Below are positions 9,423 to 19,420 of a stretch of DNA of 63,897 bases, piece by piece. Made by a program: the position numbers and the translations under genes. This DNA comes from a bacterium (lineage in GTDB: Bacteria > Bacteroidota > Bacteroidia > Bacteroidales > Muribaculaceae). The stretch covers positions 4,238 to 68,134 of the forward strand of contig JAAVBX010000005.1 in the NCBI GenBank assembly GCA_014802625.1, given 5' to 3'. Below the pieces are notes generated by a model. That model worked only from the letters and a program-made list of their open reading frames with translations. It searched no databases and was not told the origin of the DNA. Each line of letters begins with the position of its first letter. Within the stretch, counting starts at the first letter, position 1.

Positions 9423-9430
9423 TAACTTTG
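9423..9430 (+). promoter_or_regulatory. -7 element upstream of yidC
   Basis: TAACTTTG followed by CAG fits the Bacteroidota -7 box. A well-spaced -33 box is not obvious. It would give yidC a 5' untranslated region of roughly 110 nt. Apart from this, nothing else is recognised in 9330-9547. Confidence 0.6.
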
Positions 9431-9547
9431 CAGACTGTGGCCGACCAGCGGCCATCGCCTGCGGCGGGAAATAAATCTCTCCGCCTGACGTTACTGAGAT
9501 AAATATAAACAACAACGAATAACAACCCAGTCAGGACACCAGACCTA

Positions 9548-11653
9548 ATGGACAAGAACACCATCTACGGCCTCATTTTGATGGCCCTGATATTTTTAGG
9601 TTTCATGTGGTTCGGCCCGAAGAAGGACCAGACAAACACCACCGATCCCGTAGCCACCGAGCAGACCGAAGCCGCCGGAAATCTCTCCGGTGCGGTCGAT
9701 GCGCTCTCCGACAACGAAACCCAATGGCTCAAGCAGAATATCCTCGCCAATGGCGACGTCACGATGCTTGAGGATGGTTCACGTGCGTACACCCACAAGG
9801 ATGCCTCGATGGACATCACCCTCCGTGGCGACAGTATCTACGGCACTGTCAACGTCAACGGACACGAGTATCCCCTCGCCGATGTCATGGCGGCTTCTCT
9901 TTCGATTCCCGAGGCCGACCGTCGCAAGGCTGTGGAGGCCATCCGCTCCACATCGACATCGATGGGCCGTTACGGAAAATTCTCGAAATTCCTCAATGGC
10001 TCAAATTCGATTGTCAAACTTGAGAATGATGTCATCGCTCTGGAACTCAGCAGCAAATCCGGTTCGGTAACACGTGCCGAACTCAAGAAATACGACACCG
10101 AGTATTCTGCCGATGAAACCAAGAAGGTGAAGAACAAGGTGGTCATCTTCAATGATTCCACCAATACATTCAATTTCACACTCCCTCTGCCGCAGAGCGT
10201 GGAGACGGCCGACCTGTATTTCACACCTCGTCAGCTCAACGACTCCACCGTGCTCATGGCCCTTGATATGGGAGCCGACGCATACTGGGGGTTGAAATAT
10301 ACTCTCCCGAAAGGCGACAGCTATGTGATCCGCATCGATGTCGTGCAGAAGAATATGGCCGGGCTCGTCGAGACCAACAACCGTATTCTCGGTTTCGACT
10401 GGCGACAGCAAATCAAGCGCCAGGAACGCGGACGTATGTTCGAGGAGCGTAACTCGGGAATCTACTACAAGTTCGCCGGTGGTTCGGTCGAGACCCTCTC
10501 GGAGAGCAAGAACGATGCCGAAGACCGTCAGGCCAAAGTGAAATGGATCGGTTTCAAGAACCAGTTCTTCTCCTCCGTCATGATCGCCGACAAGAACTTC
10601 AACAGCTGCGACTTTGAGTCACGCATATTGAAGAACTCCGATTATCTCAAGGATGTGGAGACCCACGCTACAGTCAACGACTACAAATGGAACGAGGAGA
10701 ACCCCGTGTCGTTCGATCTCTACATCGGTCCGAACCTCTATCCCCTGCTCCGTCATCTCGACAAGGAACTGCAGCCCGACGACAAACTCAGTCTGACGCG
10801 TCTTATCCCCCTCGGATGGACTCTCTTCCGTTGGATCAACGTCGGCATCGTCATCCCCGTCTTCACATTCCTCGGGAAATATATCCATAACTACGGCATC
10901 ATCATCCTCCTGCTGACTGTCTTCATCAAGCTTATCCTCTTCCCCCTGACCTATAAGAGCCTCGTCAGCAGCGCGAAGATGCGCATCCTCGCCCCCGAAA
11001 TCCAGAAAATCAACGAGAAATATCCCGGCACAAACAACGCGATGGTGCGCCAGCAGAAGACGATGGCCCTCTACAGTAAAGCCGGTGCCAACCCGATGTC
11101 GGGCTGTGTCCCCATGTTGCTTCAGATGCCGATTCTCTTCGCGATGTTCACGTTCTTCCCCTCGGCCATAGAGCTGCGCGGGCAGAGCTTCCTCTGGGCG
11201 CACGACCTTTCGGCCCCCGACGCGATTATCTCATGGAGCGGCAATATTCCGCTCGTCACACAATATTTCGGCAACCATATCTCCCTGTTCTGTCTCCTGA
11301 TGACTGTCACCAACATCATCTACACGCATCTCACGATGCAGAATCAGAATAATGCCGGTATGCCGGGTATGAAGTGGATGATGTATCTGATGCCCGTATT
11401 CTTCCTCGTATTCTTCAACAACTACGCCGCGGGCCTCAGCTACTATTATTTCCTGTCACTTCTGATCACCATCGCGCAGACCTACGCCTTCCGCTACTTC
11501 ATCACGGAGGAGAGTGTGCGCAAGACGATGGAAAAGAATGCCAAGAATCCCAAGAAAAAGAGCGGTTTCATGGCTCGCCTTGAGGAGATGCAGCGTCAGC
11601 AGCAGCAGATGCTCAAGGAGCAGGAGAAACAGCGTCAGAAAAACAGACGTTAA
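9548..11653 (+). CDS. yidC: Membrane protein insertase YidC
   Basis: A 701-residue inner-membrane insertase, somewhat longer than the E. coli protein. The N-terminal anchor is residues 5-22 (IYGLILMALIFLGFMWFG). A large periplasmic beta-domain follows (about 25-410), then five conserved membrane segments from about 420 to 640. These include the 60KD_IMP core with the conserved MRILAPEIQKINEKY loop and NPMSGCVPMLLQMPILFAMF. The basic, glutamine-rich C-terminal tail (about 655-701) is typical of Gram-negative YidC variants that contact the ribosome. It inserts proteins with or without SecYEG. Confidence 0.98.
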   Translation: MDKNTIYGLILMALIFLGFMWFGPKKDQTNTTDPVATEQTEAAGNLSGAVDALSDNETQWLKQNILANGDVTMLEDGSRAYTHKDASMDITLRGDSIYGTVNVNGHEYPLADVMAASLSIPEADRRKAVEAIRSTSTSMGRYGKFSKFLNGSNSIVKLENDVIALELSSKSGSVTRAELKKYDTEYSADETKKVKNKVVIFNDSTNTFNFTLPLPQSVETADLYFTPRQLNDSTVLMALDMGADAYWGLKYTLPKGDSYVIRIDVVQKNMAGLVETNNRILGFDWRQQIKRQERGRMFEERNSGIYYKFAGGSVETLSESKNDAEDRQAKVKWIGFKNQFFSSVMIADKNFNSCDFESRILKNSDYLKDVETHATVNDYKWNEENPVSFDLYIGPNLYPLLRHLDKELQPDDKLSLTRLIPLGWTLFRWINVGIVIPVFTFLGKYIHNYGIIILLLTVFIKLILFPLTYKSLVSSAKMRILAPEIQKINEKYPGTNNAMVRQQKTMALYSKAGANPMSGCVPMLLQMPILFAMFTFFPSAIELRGQSFLWAHDLSAPDAIISWSGNIPLVTQYFGNHISLFCLLMTVTNIIYTHLTMQNQNNAGMPGMKWMMYLMPVFFLVFFNNYAAGLSYYYFLSLLITIAQTYAFRYFITEESVRKTMEKNAKNPKKKSGFMARLEEMQRQQQQMLKEQEKQRQKNRR

Positions 11654-11666
11654 TCCTTCGGGAGCA

Positions 11667-11698
11667 GATGAGCCGGAGCGGAAATGCCCCGGCTCATC
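11667..11698 (+). terminator. Hairpin downstream of yidC
   Basis: GATGAGCCGG at 11667-11676 pairs perfectly with CCGGCTCATC at 11689-11698, with two further inner pairs. No T-run follows, so termination may be partial and allow read-through to the polyferredoxin gene. Confidence 0.45.
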
Positions 11699-11725
11699 AT
11701 ATCCCTCACTACTGAAGAGATTCAC

Positions 11726-12586
11726 ATGAGAGACCTCAGGACGATAAGGATTTTCCTGGCAGTGCTTTTTCTGGCTGCCGCCGTTGTCTACCTCTTCGTC
11801 GGCAGCGGAGTGACTCCTTTGGCCGCTGTGGCAAAGAGGGTGCAGATCGTCCCCTCGATGCTTGTTATGACTATGGGCGCCACGGGCTTCTGGCTCGTGG
11901 CGACTTTCGTGTGCGGACGCATCTATTGCTCGTCGGTTTGTCCGGTCGGTGCGTTGCAGGATTCCGCGACCTGGTTGCGACGAAAGCTTTCGGCCATCCC
12001 GGTATTCGCCCGTCTGCGGTGGCCGAAAGGAGGCCGCCATATCTTCGGGGCATACCGTTACCGTCATGTCGGAAAAATGCGCTGGCTCTTTCTGCTCGCC
12101 TACACGGTCTGCCTTCTGCTCGGGATATACTGGCTCGCAACGGTCGTGGAGCCTTGGAATATGATGCGTTCGGCGGCAAGGGCCACCAATCCTTATATCA
12201 ATCCCTCGCTCCTGATATTCGCGTCGGACGCCGCTTTGGGAGGAGCGTTCGGATGTCTGTCGCTCTTTATAGTATGGCTCATTGCCCTCTTGGGTGGTCG
12301 CCGCTTCTGTACGGATGTTTGCCCCATAGGTACAGCCCTCGGCATAGTGGCGCGCTATTCCATCTATCAGATAGAGATTGACCCCGACAGATGCACAAAC
12401 TGCATGCGCTGTGAGGAGGTCTGCAAGACGGAGGGTATAAAAGTGGCCGGACGTTTTGTCGACAATGAGCGGTGTGTACGCTGTTTCAATTGTCTGAAGG
12501 TCTGTGCCGACGACGCCATCAATCTACAGCGCAACCGGAATCAGCGCGTCAATCCCCTCATGATGAGAAAAGGGGTGAAGAATTAA
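11726..12586 (+). CDS. NapH/YccM-like 4Fe-4S polyferredoxin, membrane protein
   Basis: A 286-residue membrane iron-sulfur protein. The N-terminal half has about four to five hydrophobic segments (near residues 7-25, 40-60, 112-135 and 165-190). Two CxxxCP motifs face the membrane boundary: CSSVCPVGA and CTDVCPIGT. Two 4Fe-4S ferredoxin motifs near the C-terminus read [11 protein letters not shown] and [11 protein letters not shown]. This is the layout of NapH/RdxA/CcoG-like electron carriers that pass electrons from quinol to periplasmic or cytoplasmic acceptors. The partner is not in the window. The ORF is open upstream to 11684, but the upstream part overlaps the yidC hairpin, so the ATG at 11726 is preferred. 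Confidence 0.85.
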   Translation: MRDLRTIRIFLAVLFLAAAVVYLFVGSGVTPLAAVAKRVQIVPSMLVMTMGATGFWLVATFVCGRIYCSSVCPVGALQDSATWLRRKLSAIPVFARLRWPKGGRHIFGAYRYRHVGKMRWLFLLAYTVCLLLGIYWLATVVEPWNMMRSAARATNPYINPSLLIFASDAALGGAFGCLSLFIVWLIALLGGRRFCTDVCPIGTALGIVARYSIYQIEIDPDRCTNCMRCEEVCKTEGIKVAGRFVDNERCVRCFNCLKVCADDAINLQRNRNQRVNPLMMRKGVKN

Positions 12587-12606
12587 TTTATCAAACCTCC
12601 GGAAAA

Positions 12607-13401
12607 ATGAAACAATATCAGGATTTACTCAAACATATACTTGAGAGCGGCCATCGCAAGCATGACCGCACCGGCACCGGCACTATCTCCACCTTCGGGT
12701 ATCAGATGCGCTTCGACCTGAAGGATGGATTCCCGCTGCTGACCACCAAGAAGGTGCATCTGAAAAGCATAATCCATGAACTTCTATGGTTCCTGAAAGG
12801 TGACACCAATGTCAGGTATCTTCAGGATAACGGAGTGAGAATATGGAATGAGTGGGCTGACGCCGACGGCGACCTCGGCCATATCTACGGCTATCAATGG
12901 AGGTCGTGGCCCGCTTATGACGGCGGATTTATCGATCAGATATCCGAAGTCGTGGAGACAATTAAAAAGAATCCCGACTCTCGCCGGATGATTGTCAGCG
13001 CATGGAATGTAGCAGATTTAGACCGTATGAACCTCCCTCCATGCCACGCCATGTTCCAGTTTTACGTGGCCGACGGGAGATTGTCGCTTCAACTTTATCA
13101 GCGTAGTGCCGACAGCTTCCTCGGGGTCCCTTTCAACATCGCGAGTTATGCTCTTCTCTGCATGATGGTGGCGCAGGTCTGCGGGTTGGAACCCGGAGAA
13201 TTCATCCATACCTTCGGCGACGTTCATATCTACCTCAATCATCTCGCGCAGGTGGAGGAGCAACTGAAGCGGGAGCCGCGACAACTGCCTCGAATGGTTC
13301 TGAATCCGGATGTGAAGGATATATTCGGATTCAAGTATGAGGATTTCACACTCCAGGACTACGACCCATGGCCCCCGATCAAGGGGGAGGTCTCCGTTTG
13401 A
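12607..13401 (+). CDS. thyA: Thymidylate synthase
   Basis: A 264-residue enzyme, the normal length of ThyA, converting dUMP to dTMP with methylene-tetrahydrofolate. Visible motifs are [11 protein letters not shown] near the N-terminus (phosphate-binding Arg), the active-site block [12 protein letters not shown] with the catalytic Cys near residue 146, [20 protein letters not shown], and the C-terminal folate-contact region. The ORF extends upstream to 12472 inside the polyferredoxin gene, but homology begins at [12 protein letters not shown], so the ATG at 12607 is chosen. folA is not adjacent here. Confidence 0.97.
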   Translation: MKQYQDLLKHILESGHRKHDRTGTGTISTFGYQMRFDLKDGFPLLTTKKVHLKSIIHELLWFLKGDTNVRYLQDNGVRIWNEWADADGDLGHIYGYQWRSWPAYDGGFIDQISEVVETIKKNPDSRRMIVSAWNVADLDRMNLPPCHAMFQFYVADGRLSLQLYQRSADSFLGVPFNIASYALLCMMVAQVCGLEPGEFIHTFGDVHIYLNHLAQVEEQLKREPRQLPRMVLNPDVKDIFGFKYEDFTLQDYDPWPPIKGEVSV

Positions 13402-13416
13402 TGCGCAAAGGCTGCT

Positions 13417-14682
13417 ATGAGGATAGTTATAGTCAATAAATCCGATTCCACGGGGGGAGCCGCCGTCGTATCCTTCCGCCTGATGACGGCCCTCCGGAGT
13501 ATCGGGGTCGACGCGCATATGCTGGTGGCTGAGAAATTGAGCGATTCCCCTTATGTCCATCTGCTGGCCTCCAAGTGGCGGCTAAGGCTCGCATTCCTCG
13601 CCGACAGGCTGCGCATTGCGCTGGCTAACGGTTTCGACCGCGCCACATTGTTCAAACTCGATGCGGCGGCTTTCGGTATCGATATCTCCGCTCATCAGCT
13701 CGTCAGGGATGCCGACGCCGTCATCCTCGGCTGGATCAATCAGGGAGTCATATCCCTCCGGGATCTGAAGAGACTCAATGATGGGGGAGAGGGGAGAAAA
13801 CTATTGTGGGTGATGCACGATATGTGGAATATGACGGGAGTCTGCCATCATGCCGGAAGTTGCCGCAGATATGAAAAGCCCGGACGATGCGGGAATTGTC
13901 CGATGCTCGGTCAGCATGCAACCGAAAATGACCTGTCGCGTAAAATCCACGATGAAAAATGTAGAGTCTACGATCGGACAATGATCGATTTCGTTGCCGT
14001 CAGCTCCTGGCTTTACGATAAAGCCAAAGGGTCGACCCTGCTTTCGGAACGCAGCCTGACCCATATACCCAATCCCTTCGACCTTCCTGACTTCAAGACC
14101 ATAAAAAGGCTTCCGGCTCCCGGACGCCTGCGCATCATCTTCGGGGCCGCGCGGATAGATGACGATATCAAGGGATTCCCCGTCTTCATAGAGGCATTGA
14201 ATCAGCTCAAGCGCCGCTGGCCGGAATTGGCCGAGAGGACTGAGGTCATACTCTACGGCGGTATCAAGGATCCCTCGGCGATAGAGCGTATCCCCCTTCC
14301 GGTGGAATATACCGGTTTGCTGCGTGACGCGGCGGAGGTGTCGGCACTCTACATGCGGTCTGACATGGTAGTGTCCTCCTCAAGATTCGAGACACTCCCG
14401 GGTACACTGGTCGAGGGGCAGGCCTACGGCTGTCTGCCGGTGGCCTTCGACAGCGGCGGACAACGCGATATCATCGAGGACGGGGTGACGGGGATACTCG
14501 TCGAGCGCTCCGGAGATGATTCGATGCAGGCATCCTCGCTTGCCGCCGGAATAGCTCGTGGAGCCTCATTGCTCGCCGGCGATCCGGAGGAATTGAGGCG
14601 GCGGATGTATGAATCCGTAAAGAGCAGGTTTGATGCCGAAGCCGTGGCGAAAGCTTACATTAGCCTCATTCGGGGCAAATAA
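13417..14682 (+). CDS. Glycosyltransferase family 4-type (GT-B)
   Basis: A 421-residue retaining glycosyltransferase. The N-terminus has the donor/acceptor-side GGAAVVSFRL motif, and the C-terminal GT1 domain contains SSRFETLPGTLVEGQAYG, giving the E-x7-E pattern that contacts the nucleotide sugar. The central region has a cysteine cluster (CHHAGSCRRYEKPGRCGNCPM at about residues 146-167) seen in some capsular and O-antigen transferases of this phylum, possibly a Zn site. It lies 15 nt after thyA and just ahead of the exopolysaccharide module, so it probably adds a sugar to a surface glycan. Confidence 0.85.
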   Translation: MRIVIVNKSDSTGGAAVVSFRLMTALRSIGVDAHMLVAEKLSDSPYVHLLASKWRLRLAFLADRLRIALANGFDRATLFKLDAAAFGIDISAHQLVRDADAVILGWINQGVISLRDLKRLNDGGEGRKLLWVMHDMWNMTGVCHHAGSCRRYEKPGRCGNCPMLGQHATENDLSRKIHDEKCRVYDRTMIDFVAVSSWLYDKAKGSTLLSERSLTHIPNPFDLPDFKTIKRLPAPGRLRIIFGAARIDDDIKGFPVFIEALNQLKRRWPELAERTEVILYGGIKDPSAIERIPLPVEYTGLLRDAAEVSALYMRSDMVVSSSRFETLPGTLVEGQAYGCLPVAFDSGGQRDIIEDGVTGILVERSGDDSMQASSLAAGIARGASLLAGDPEELRRRMYESVKSRFDAEAVAKAYISLIRGK

Positions 14683-14718
14683 GGAGCACGGTATATGGGA
14701 AAATTCAAAAATATGTTG

Positions 14719-14726
14719 TATCTTTG
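14719..14726 (+). promoter_or_regulatory. -7 element of the exopolysaccharide module
   Basis: TATCTTTG followed by CA matches TAnnTTTG. The first start codon of the module is about 104 nt further on. A convincing -33 element is not seen. Confidence 0.6.
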
Positions 14727-14829
14727 CATTTGCTAACGGTCATAAGCGACGGCTCCCCGACCGGAGCCCACTCTGACCCACTCCGGGTTGAAGCCTGCTG
14801 ATTCTTGCGCGCTTAAACCCACTGACTCT

Positions 14830-15960
14830 ATGGAACAATGGCTTTTAAATAATCTTCTTGCGTTTGGTTTGGCATTCCTGCTGACCGGTATCCTCATACC
14901 GCAGATTCTTGTCATAGCCTTCCGCAAGAACCTTTTCGACGGCCACGATACCCGGAAACTGCATTCGGGCAAAGTGCCTCGGCTCGGGGGTGTAGCCTTC
15001 GTGCCGGCTATCATATTCTCTGTACTTGCTACACTCGGCTGGTCGATGCATGTCGACGGCATTCAAATGATGGATGTCCTGTCGGATACGATTGTGCCAC
15101 TGTTGTTCCTGATTTGCACGCTTATGCTGCTTTTCCTCGTCGGTATAGCCGACGACCTTATCGGGGTGAGATATGGAGCGAAATTCTTGTTCCAGATGCT
15201 CGCCGCCCTGTTGATGGTCGTATCGGGAGTATGGCTTCAGAATCTCCACGGCTTATTGGGACTGCAGTCCATACCCGAATGCCTCGGGTGGATTGCCACC
15301 ATTGTGGCAGTCGTATGCGTGGTCAATTCAATCAATCTCATAGATGGAATAGATGGCCTCGCGTCCGGACTCGCCGCTATCGCTCTCTGTTTTTACGGAG
15401 TGATATTCTATTGCGTCGGAAGCTACGTTTATTCCATGGTGGCATTCGGCGCTTTCGGTTCATTGATACCGTTCATCTATTACAATATTTTTGGAAAATC
15501 AAGCCGCCGGAATAAGATATTCATGGGCGACACCGGCTCGCTGACCATAGGCATGCTGCTTGTGTTCCTCTCCATCAACATTACGTCATGCAGCTTCGAA
15601 GGTGACGTGCTTGGTAGAATCAATCCCATGATAGTGGCTGTGGCGCCCCTCCTGATTCCCCTTCTGGATGTCGGGAGAGTTTTCTGGCGTCGTGTGCGCC
15701 ACAAACGCAATCCTTTCATGCCTGACCGCAGCCATATCCATCACAAACTCCTTATCCTCGGCCTTAATTCATCTGCGGCTCTCGGGGTTATCCTGACGGC
15801 GGCTTTCCTTACGCTTGCCGCCAATGTGGTGCTCTCCATGTGGATTGACGTGAATCTGCTCCTTCTGGCCGACATCGCGATCTGGATTCTGGCGAATCTC
15901 GGGCTCACCCGTTGTATTCGCCGGAGGGAGCGTAAGATGGGTAAACGCATATATGAATAA
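14830..15960 (+). CDS. Undecaprenyl-phosphate sugar-1-phosphate transferase (WecA/TagO family)
   Basis: A 376-residue polytopic membrane enzyme (about 10-11 hydrophobic segments) that moves a sugar-1-phosphate, typically GlcNAc-1-P, to undecaprenyl phosphate. Family motifs in order are the Mg-binding DDLIG near residue 111, NLIDGIDGLASG near 181, the IFMGDTGSLTIG block near 236, and the HIHHKLL loop motif. It starts the lipid-linked step for the exopolysaccharide genes that follow. Start chosen at MEQWLLNNLLAF; an earlier in-frame ATG at 14788 adds a poorly conserved 14-residue extension. Confidence 0.92.
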   Translation: MEQWLLNNLLAFGLAFLLTGILIPQILVIAFRKNLFDGHDTRKLHSGKVPRLGGVAFVPAIIFSVLATLGWSMHVDGIQMMDVLSDTIVPLLFLICTLMLLFLVGIADDLIGVRYGAKFLFQMLAALLMVVSGVWLQNLHGLLGLQSIPECLGWIATIVAVVCVVNSINLIDGIDGLASGLAAIALCFYGVIFYCVGSYVYSMVAFGAFGSLIPFIYYNIFGKSSRRNKIFMGDTGSLTIGMLLVFLSINITSCSFEGDVLGRINPMIVAVAPLLIPLLDVGRVFWRRVRHKRNPFMPDRSHIHHKLLILGLNSSAALGVILTAAFLTLAANVVLSMWIDVNLLLLADIAIWILANLGLTRCIRRRERKMGKRIYE

Positions 15961-16082
15961 TAAAACGCGCTGCCCGGCGTTAATAGATTGATTAATAAAA
16001 ACAGATTGTATGCCTTGTGAGTCGCCGATTGTGCGATGCGTTACAGGCAGACAACCCATAATATTCAGAATATCTACGCATC

Positions 16083-16934
16083 ATGAAGATACGGAACCTC
16101 TCTGGAATTGCCGCCGTTTGTGTGGCTCTCATAGCGCTCCTCGCGGGAGGATGCTCTACCCCGAAGAATATCTCCTATTTCGAGGATTTCCAGACTACTA
16201 CTCAGATCGAAAGCCAGGCCAGGCAGCAGATCACCGTACAGCCCGATGACAAGCTGCAGATTATCGTAAGCTCGAAAGATCCGCAGCTCGCGTCCTTGTT
16301 CAATCTCCCCTCCGTCACGACACGTCTCGGGCAGGGTGGTGCGACATATAACGGTGTGACCACGACATATGTGGCCGGAAGCACCAACGAGGGGCTCGCC
16401 GACTATACCGTCGGCCCCGACGGCAACATCGACTTCCCGGTGTTGGGCAGTTTGCATGTGGCGGGCATGACCCGTAGCGAACTCTCCGGTTTCATCAAAG
16501 GTGAGCTTATGGGCCGTAATCTCATCAAAGATCCTGTCGTGACTGTTGAGTTTATCAATACCGGTGTCAGCGTGCTCGGTGAGGTCACGCGTCCCGGACG
16601 TTATCTCATGAATCGCGATCAGGTCACGGTGCTCGACGCCATCGCCATGGCCGGCGACCTTACAATTCAGGGACAGCGCAACAACGTGCGTGTCATCCGC
16701 CGCGACGGCGACAGCACCAAAGTCTTCATCATCGATCTCACGAACGGCAAGGATCTCTTCAACAATCCCGCCTACTACCTGCAGCAGGACGACGTGGTCT
16801 ACATCGAACCCAACGACATGCGCAAACGCGAAACGAGTGTCAATGGTAACACTGCCATGTCGGCAAGCTTCTGGATGTCAGTTGTCTCTGTGCTCACGTC
16901 AGTGGCCGTCCTCATCGTCAATATCGCGAGATAA
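16083..16934 (+). CDS. Polysaccharide export outer-membrane lipoprotein (Wza-like)
   Basis: A 283-residue lipoprotein. The signal peptide and lipobox LAGGC give a lipidated Cys near residue 24. A Poly_export domain (about 40-140, containing YTVGPDGNIDFPVLG) and a SLBB domain (VSVLGEVTRPGRY and the following stretch, about 165-240) follow. The C-terminal hydrophobic helix (about 262-281) fits the membrane-spanning helix of Wza-type channels. It works with the Wzc-like kinase encoded 50 nt downstream to export polymer through the outer membrane. Confidence 0.93.
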   Translation: MKIRNLSGIAAVCVALIALLAGGCSTPKNISYFEDFQTTTQIESQARQQITVQPDDKLQIIVSSKDPQLASLFNLPSVTTRLGQGGATYNGVTTTYVAGSTNEGLADYTVGPDGNIDFPVLGSLHVAGMTRSELSGFIKGELMGRNLIKDPVVTVEFINTGVSVLGEVTRPGRYLMNRDQVTVLDAIAMAGDLTIQGQRNNVRVIRRDGDSTKVFIIDLTNGKDLFNNPAYYLQQDDVVYIEPNDMRKRETSVNGNTAMSASFWMSVVSVLTSVAVLIVNIAR

Positions 16935-16984
16935 GTCATAAACCAGTCTAAAACGCAGATAGAGTAGCATACTAAAAGATATAG

Positions 16985-19387
16985 ATGGAAACGAAATCCC
17001 AGAAATCCGTCAAGGACGACTTCAATTCCTTTTCACTAAAAGACTTCGTCATGAGCTGTCTGGCTCAGTGGAAGTGGTTTGTAGTTTCGTTCATAATCTT
17101 TGTGGCTTTGGGGATGCTTTACGTCATCCGTCAGCAGCCGGTCTTCACCCGCACCATGTCGGTGCTGATTCAGGATGAGAGCAACACCGGTGGCCTTGAC
17201 GTGGCGAGTGCCTTCAAGGGCTTCGGCATCGGAGGTGCCAGCACCAATGTCTACAATGAACTCATTTCCCTGCAGTCACCTGCGGTGATGTTTGAGGTGG
17301 TGAAGCGCCTGAACCTCAACATATCCCTGACCCAACTCGATTTTCCCGCCGACCATACTCTATATGGTAAGACATCTCCCATGGATGTGGTCTACCCCGA
17401 AATCGCTGATAACCCGGCTTGTGTATTTGAAATGATACTCCGCCCGGATGATACGTATAAACTTGAGAAATTCAAACAGATGTTGCCCGACGGCACAATC
17501 AAAAAGCTTGATTACGAGGTCGAGGGTAAACTCGGTTTTAATGAAATCAATACGCCGGTCGGGCACCTTACATTCCGCCCCAACGGCACTTATACGAATA
17601 ACCGAAAGGATGAGATCCGCATTCAGATTTCCATCCGTTCGATTGCCGGCACAGTGGAGACCTACGTGCAGAAACTTAAGGGTGATCTTGCGGACGCCGA
17701 CGCCGAAGTCATCGATCTTACCATCGATGATGTGAGCGTGCAACGTGCCACAGATATCCTCAATACCGTCGTGGAGGTCTACAATGAGTTCTGGGTTCGC
17801 GACAAGAACCGAATGGCCGTCGCCACATCGGAATTCATCGACGAGCGTCTGAAGAGTCTCGTACAGGAACTTTCCGATGTCGATACCAAGATTGCGGAAT
17901 ATCAGTCGGAGCACATGATGCCCGATCTTGAGCAGACCGCACGTATGCGCATAGATGAGACTGCAAGTGTCAACAAAGGATTGCTTGAGGCCACCAATCA
18001 GCTGGCTATGGCCAAATATATCCGCGATTATATCGCCAATCCCTCCAACAACAGCAACGTCGTCCCCGTCAATACCGGTATGGGAAGCGCCGCTCTTGAG
18101 AAACTGATTGCCGATTACAATACGCTCCTACTGACTCGCAACAATCTTCTCGCCAACTCCTCTGAGGAGAACCCCATCGTGGCTGACTACGATAACCAGA
18201 TAAAGGGTATGCGCGAGTCGTTGCTGAAATCTGTAAACGCCCAGGTAGGTGTGCTTCAGGCCAACTTGAAGAACCTCGAAGGAGCCGACAACCAGAACAA
18301 GGCCCAGTTGGCATCCACCCCTAATCAGGCTAAATATCTCGGTTCTATAAAGCGTGATCAGGAAATCAAGAATGCCCTCTATCTTTATCTCTTGCAAAAG
18401 CGGGAGGAGAATAATATCTCTCAGGCCTTCAACGCCTATAACACTCGCATTATCACTCCTCCGTATGGTCCGCTGGCCCCTATCGCACCTCGCAAAGGTG
18501 TTACCCTCATGATATGTGCCGTGCTCGGACTGATGCTTCCGGCGGTAATCATTTACTTTGTCGTGGTCTGCGACACCAAGGTCCGCGGACGCCGCGATAT
18601 GGAGAATCTCCCGATTCCCTTCACAGGTGAGATTCCGCAGATCGGCAATAAGCATAGGATCCGCAATTTCTTCAAGAGCCGCAAGAAACGCCAGAAGGAG
18701 ATCGACACTCCCCGCCCCATTGTGGAGGAGGGAAAACGCGATGTCCCCAACGAGGCATTCCGTGTCGTGCGCAGCAATATCGACCTGATGCTTGGCAAGA
18801 GATCGGATCATCCGGTGATTATGGTGACATCATTCAATCCCGGCTCCGGAAAATCCTTCATCGCCTACAATCTCGGTGCCTCCTTCGCCCTGAAGCATAA
18901 GCGTGTCCTCCTGATTGACGGCGACCTTCGCCACGGCTCTCTCTCGACCTATGTCGGTTCGCCCCGTCGTGGACTGGCCGCTTTCCTGACAGGCAACGTA
19001 CTTGAGGCATCAAAGATCGCTTATCCTGTAGAGGGCTTCGAAGGCTTCGATATCATCCCGATCGGCAAGCGTCCCCCGAATCCCGCAGAGTTGCTTGAGG
19101 GTGATCGTTTCGGCGACCTGCTTGATCAGGTCCGTGCCAATTACGATGTCATAATGGTCGATTGTCCTCCGGTCAACGTGGTGGTCGACACGCAGCTTCT
19201 CAACCGTTATGCCGATGCCACACTGTTCGTCGTGCGCGCCGGATTGCTTGAGCGTAAGGCTATCCCTGATCTCACGACTCTCTATAACGAGAAGAAACTT
19301 AAGCGCATGAGTATCCTGCTCAACGGTACGGAGGCCGCCCATAGCTCCTATTATACCTACGGCAACTATCAGTCGCTTGAGGAATAA
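16985..19387 (+). CDS. Wzc-like chain-length regulator and bacterial tyrosine autokinase
   Basis: An 800-residue fusion of a Wzz-type membrane domain with a cytoplasmic BY-kinase. Hydrophobic segments lie near residues 33-53 and 504-526. Between them is the periplasmic domain with long coiled-coil-like stretches. The kinase has Walker A TSFNPGSGKSF near 613, Walker A-prime LLIDGDLRHG near 641, and Walker B DVIMVDCPPV near 720. The last 15 residues hold a tyrosine cluster (SSYYTYGNYQ), the usual autophosphorylation site controlling oligomerisation. A phosphatase gene follows, giving a complete kinase/phosphatase pair for polymer length control. Confidence 0.95.
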   Translation: METKSQKSVKDDFNSFSLKDFVMSCLAQWKWFVVSFIIFVALGMLYVIRQQPVFTRTMSVLIQDESNTGGLDVASAFKGFGIGGASTNVYNELISLQSPAVMFEVVKRLNLNISLTQLDFPADHTLYGKTSPMDVVYPEIADNPACVFEMILRPDDTYKLEKFKQMLPDGTIKKLDYEVEGKLGFNEINTPVGHLTFRPNGTYTNNRKDEIRIQISIRSIAGTVETYVQKLKGDLADADAEVIDLTIDDVSVQRATDILNTVVEVYNEFWVRDKNRMAVATSEFIDERLKSLVQELSDVDTKIAEYQSEHMMPDLEQTARMRIDETASVNKGLLEATNQLAMAKYIRDYIANPSNNSNVVPVNTGMGSAALEKLIADYNTLLLTRNNLLANSSEENPIVADYDNQIKGMRESLLKSVNAQVGVLQANLKNLEGADNQNKAQLASTPNQAKYLGSIKRDQEIKNALYLYLLQKREENNISQAFNAYNTRIITPPYGPLAPIAPRKGVTLMICAVLGLMLPAVIIYFVVVCDTKVRGRRDMENLPIPFTGEIPQIGNKHRIRNFFKSRKKRQKEIDTPRPIVEEGKRDVPNEAFRVVRSNIDLMLGKRSDHPVIMVTSFNPGSGKSFIAYNLGASFALKHKRVLLIDGDLRHGSLSTYVGSPRRGLAAFLTGNVLEASKIAYPVEGFEGFDIIPIGKRPPNPAELLEGDRFGDLLDQVRANYDVIMVDCPPVNVVVDTQLLNRYADATLFVVRAGLLERKAIPDLTTLYNEKKLKRMSILLNGTEAAHSSYYTYGNYQSLEE

Positions 19388-19420
19388 ACTAATCATTGAA
19401 TCTAATCATACTTCCGTCAT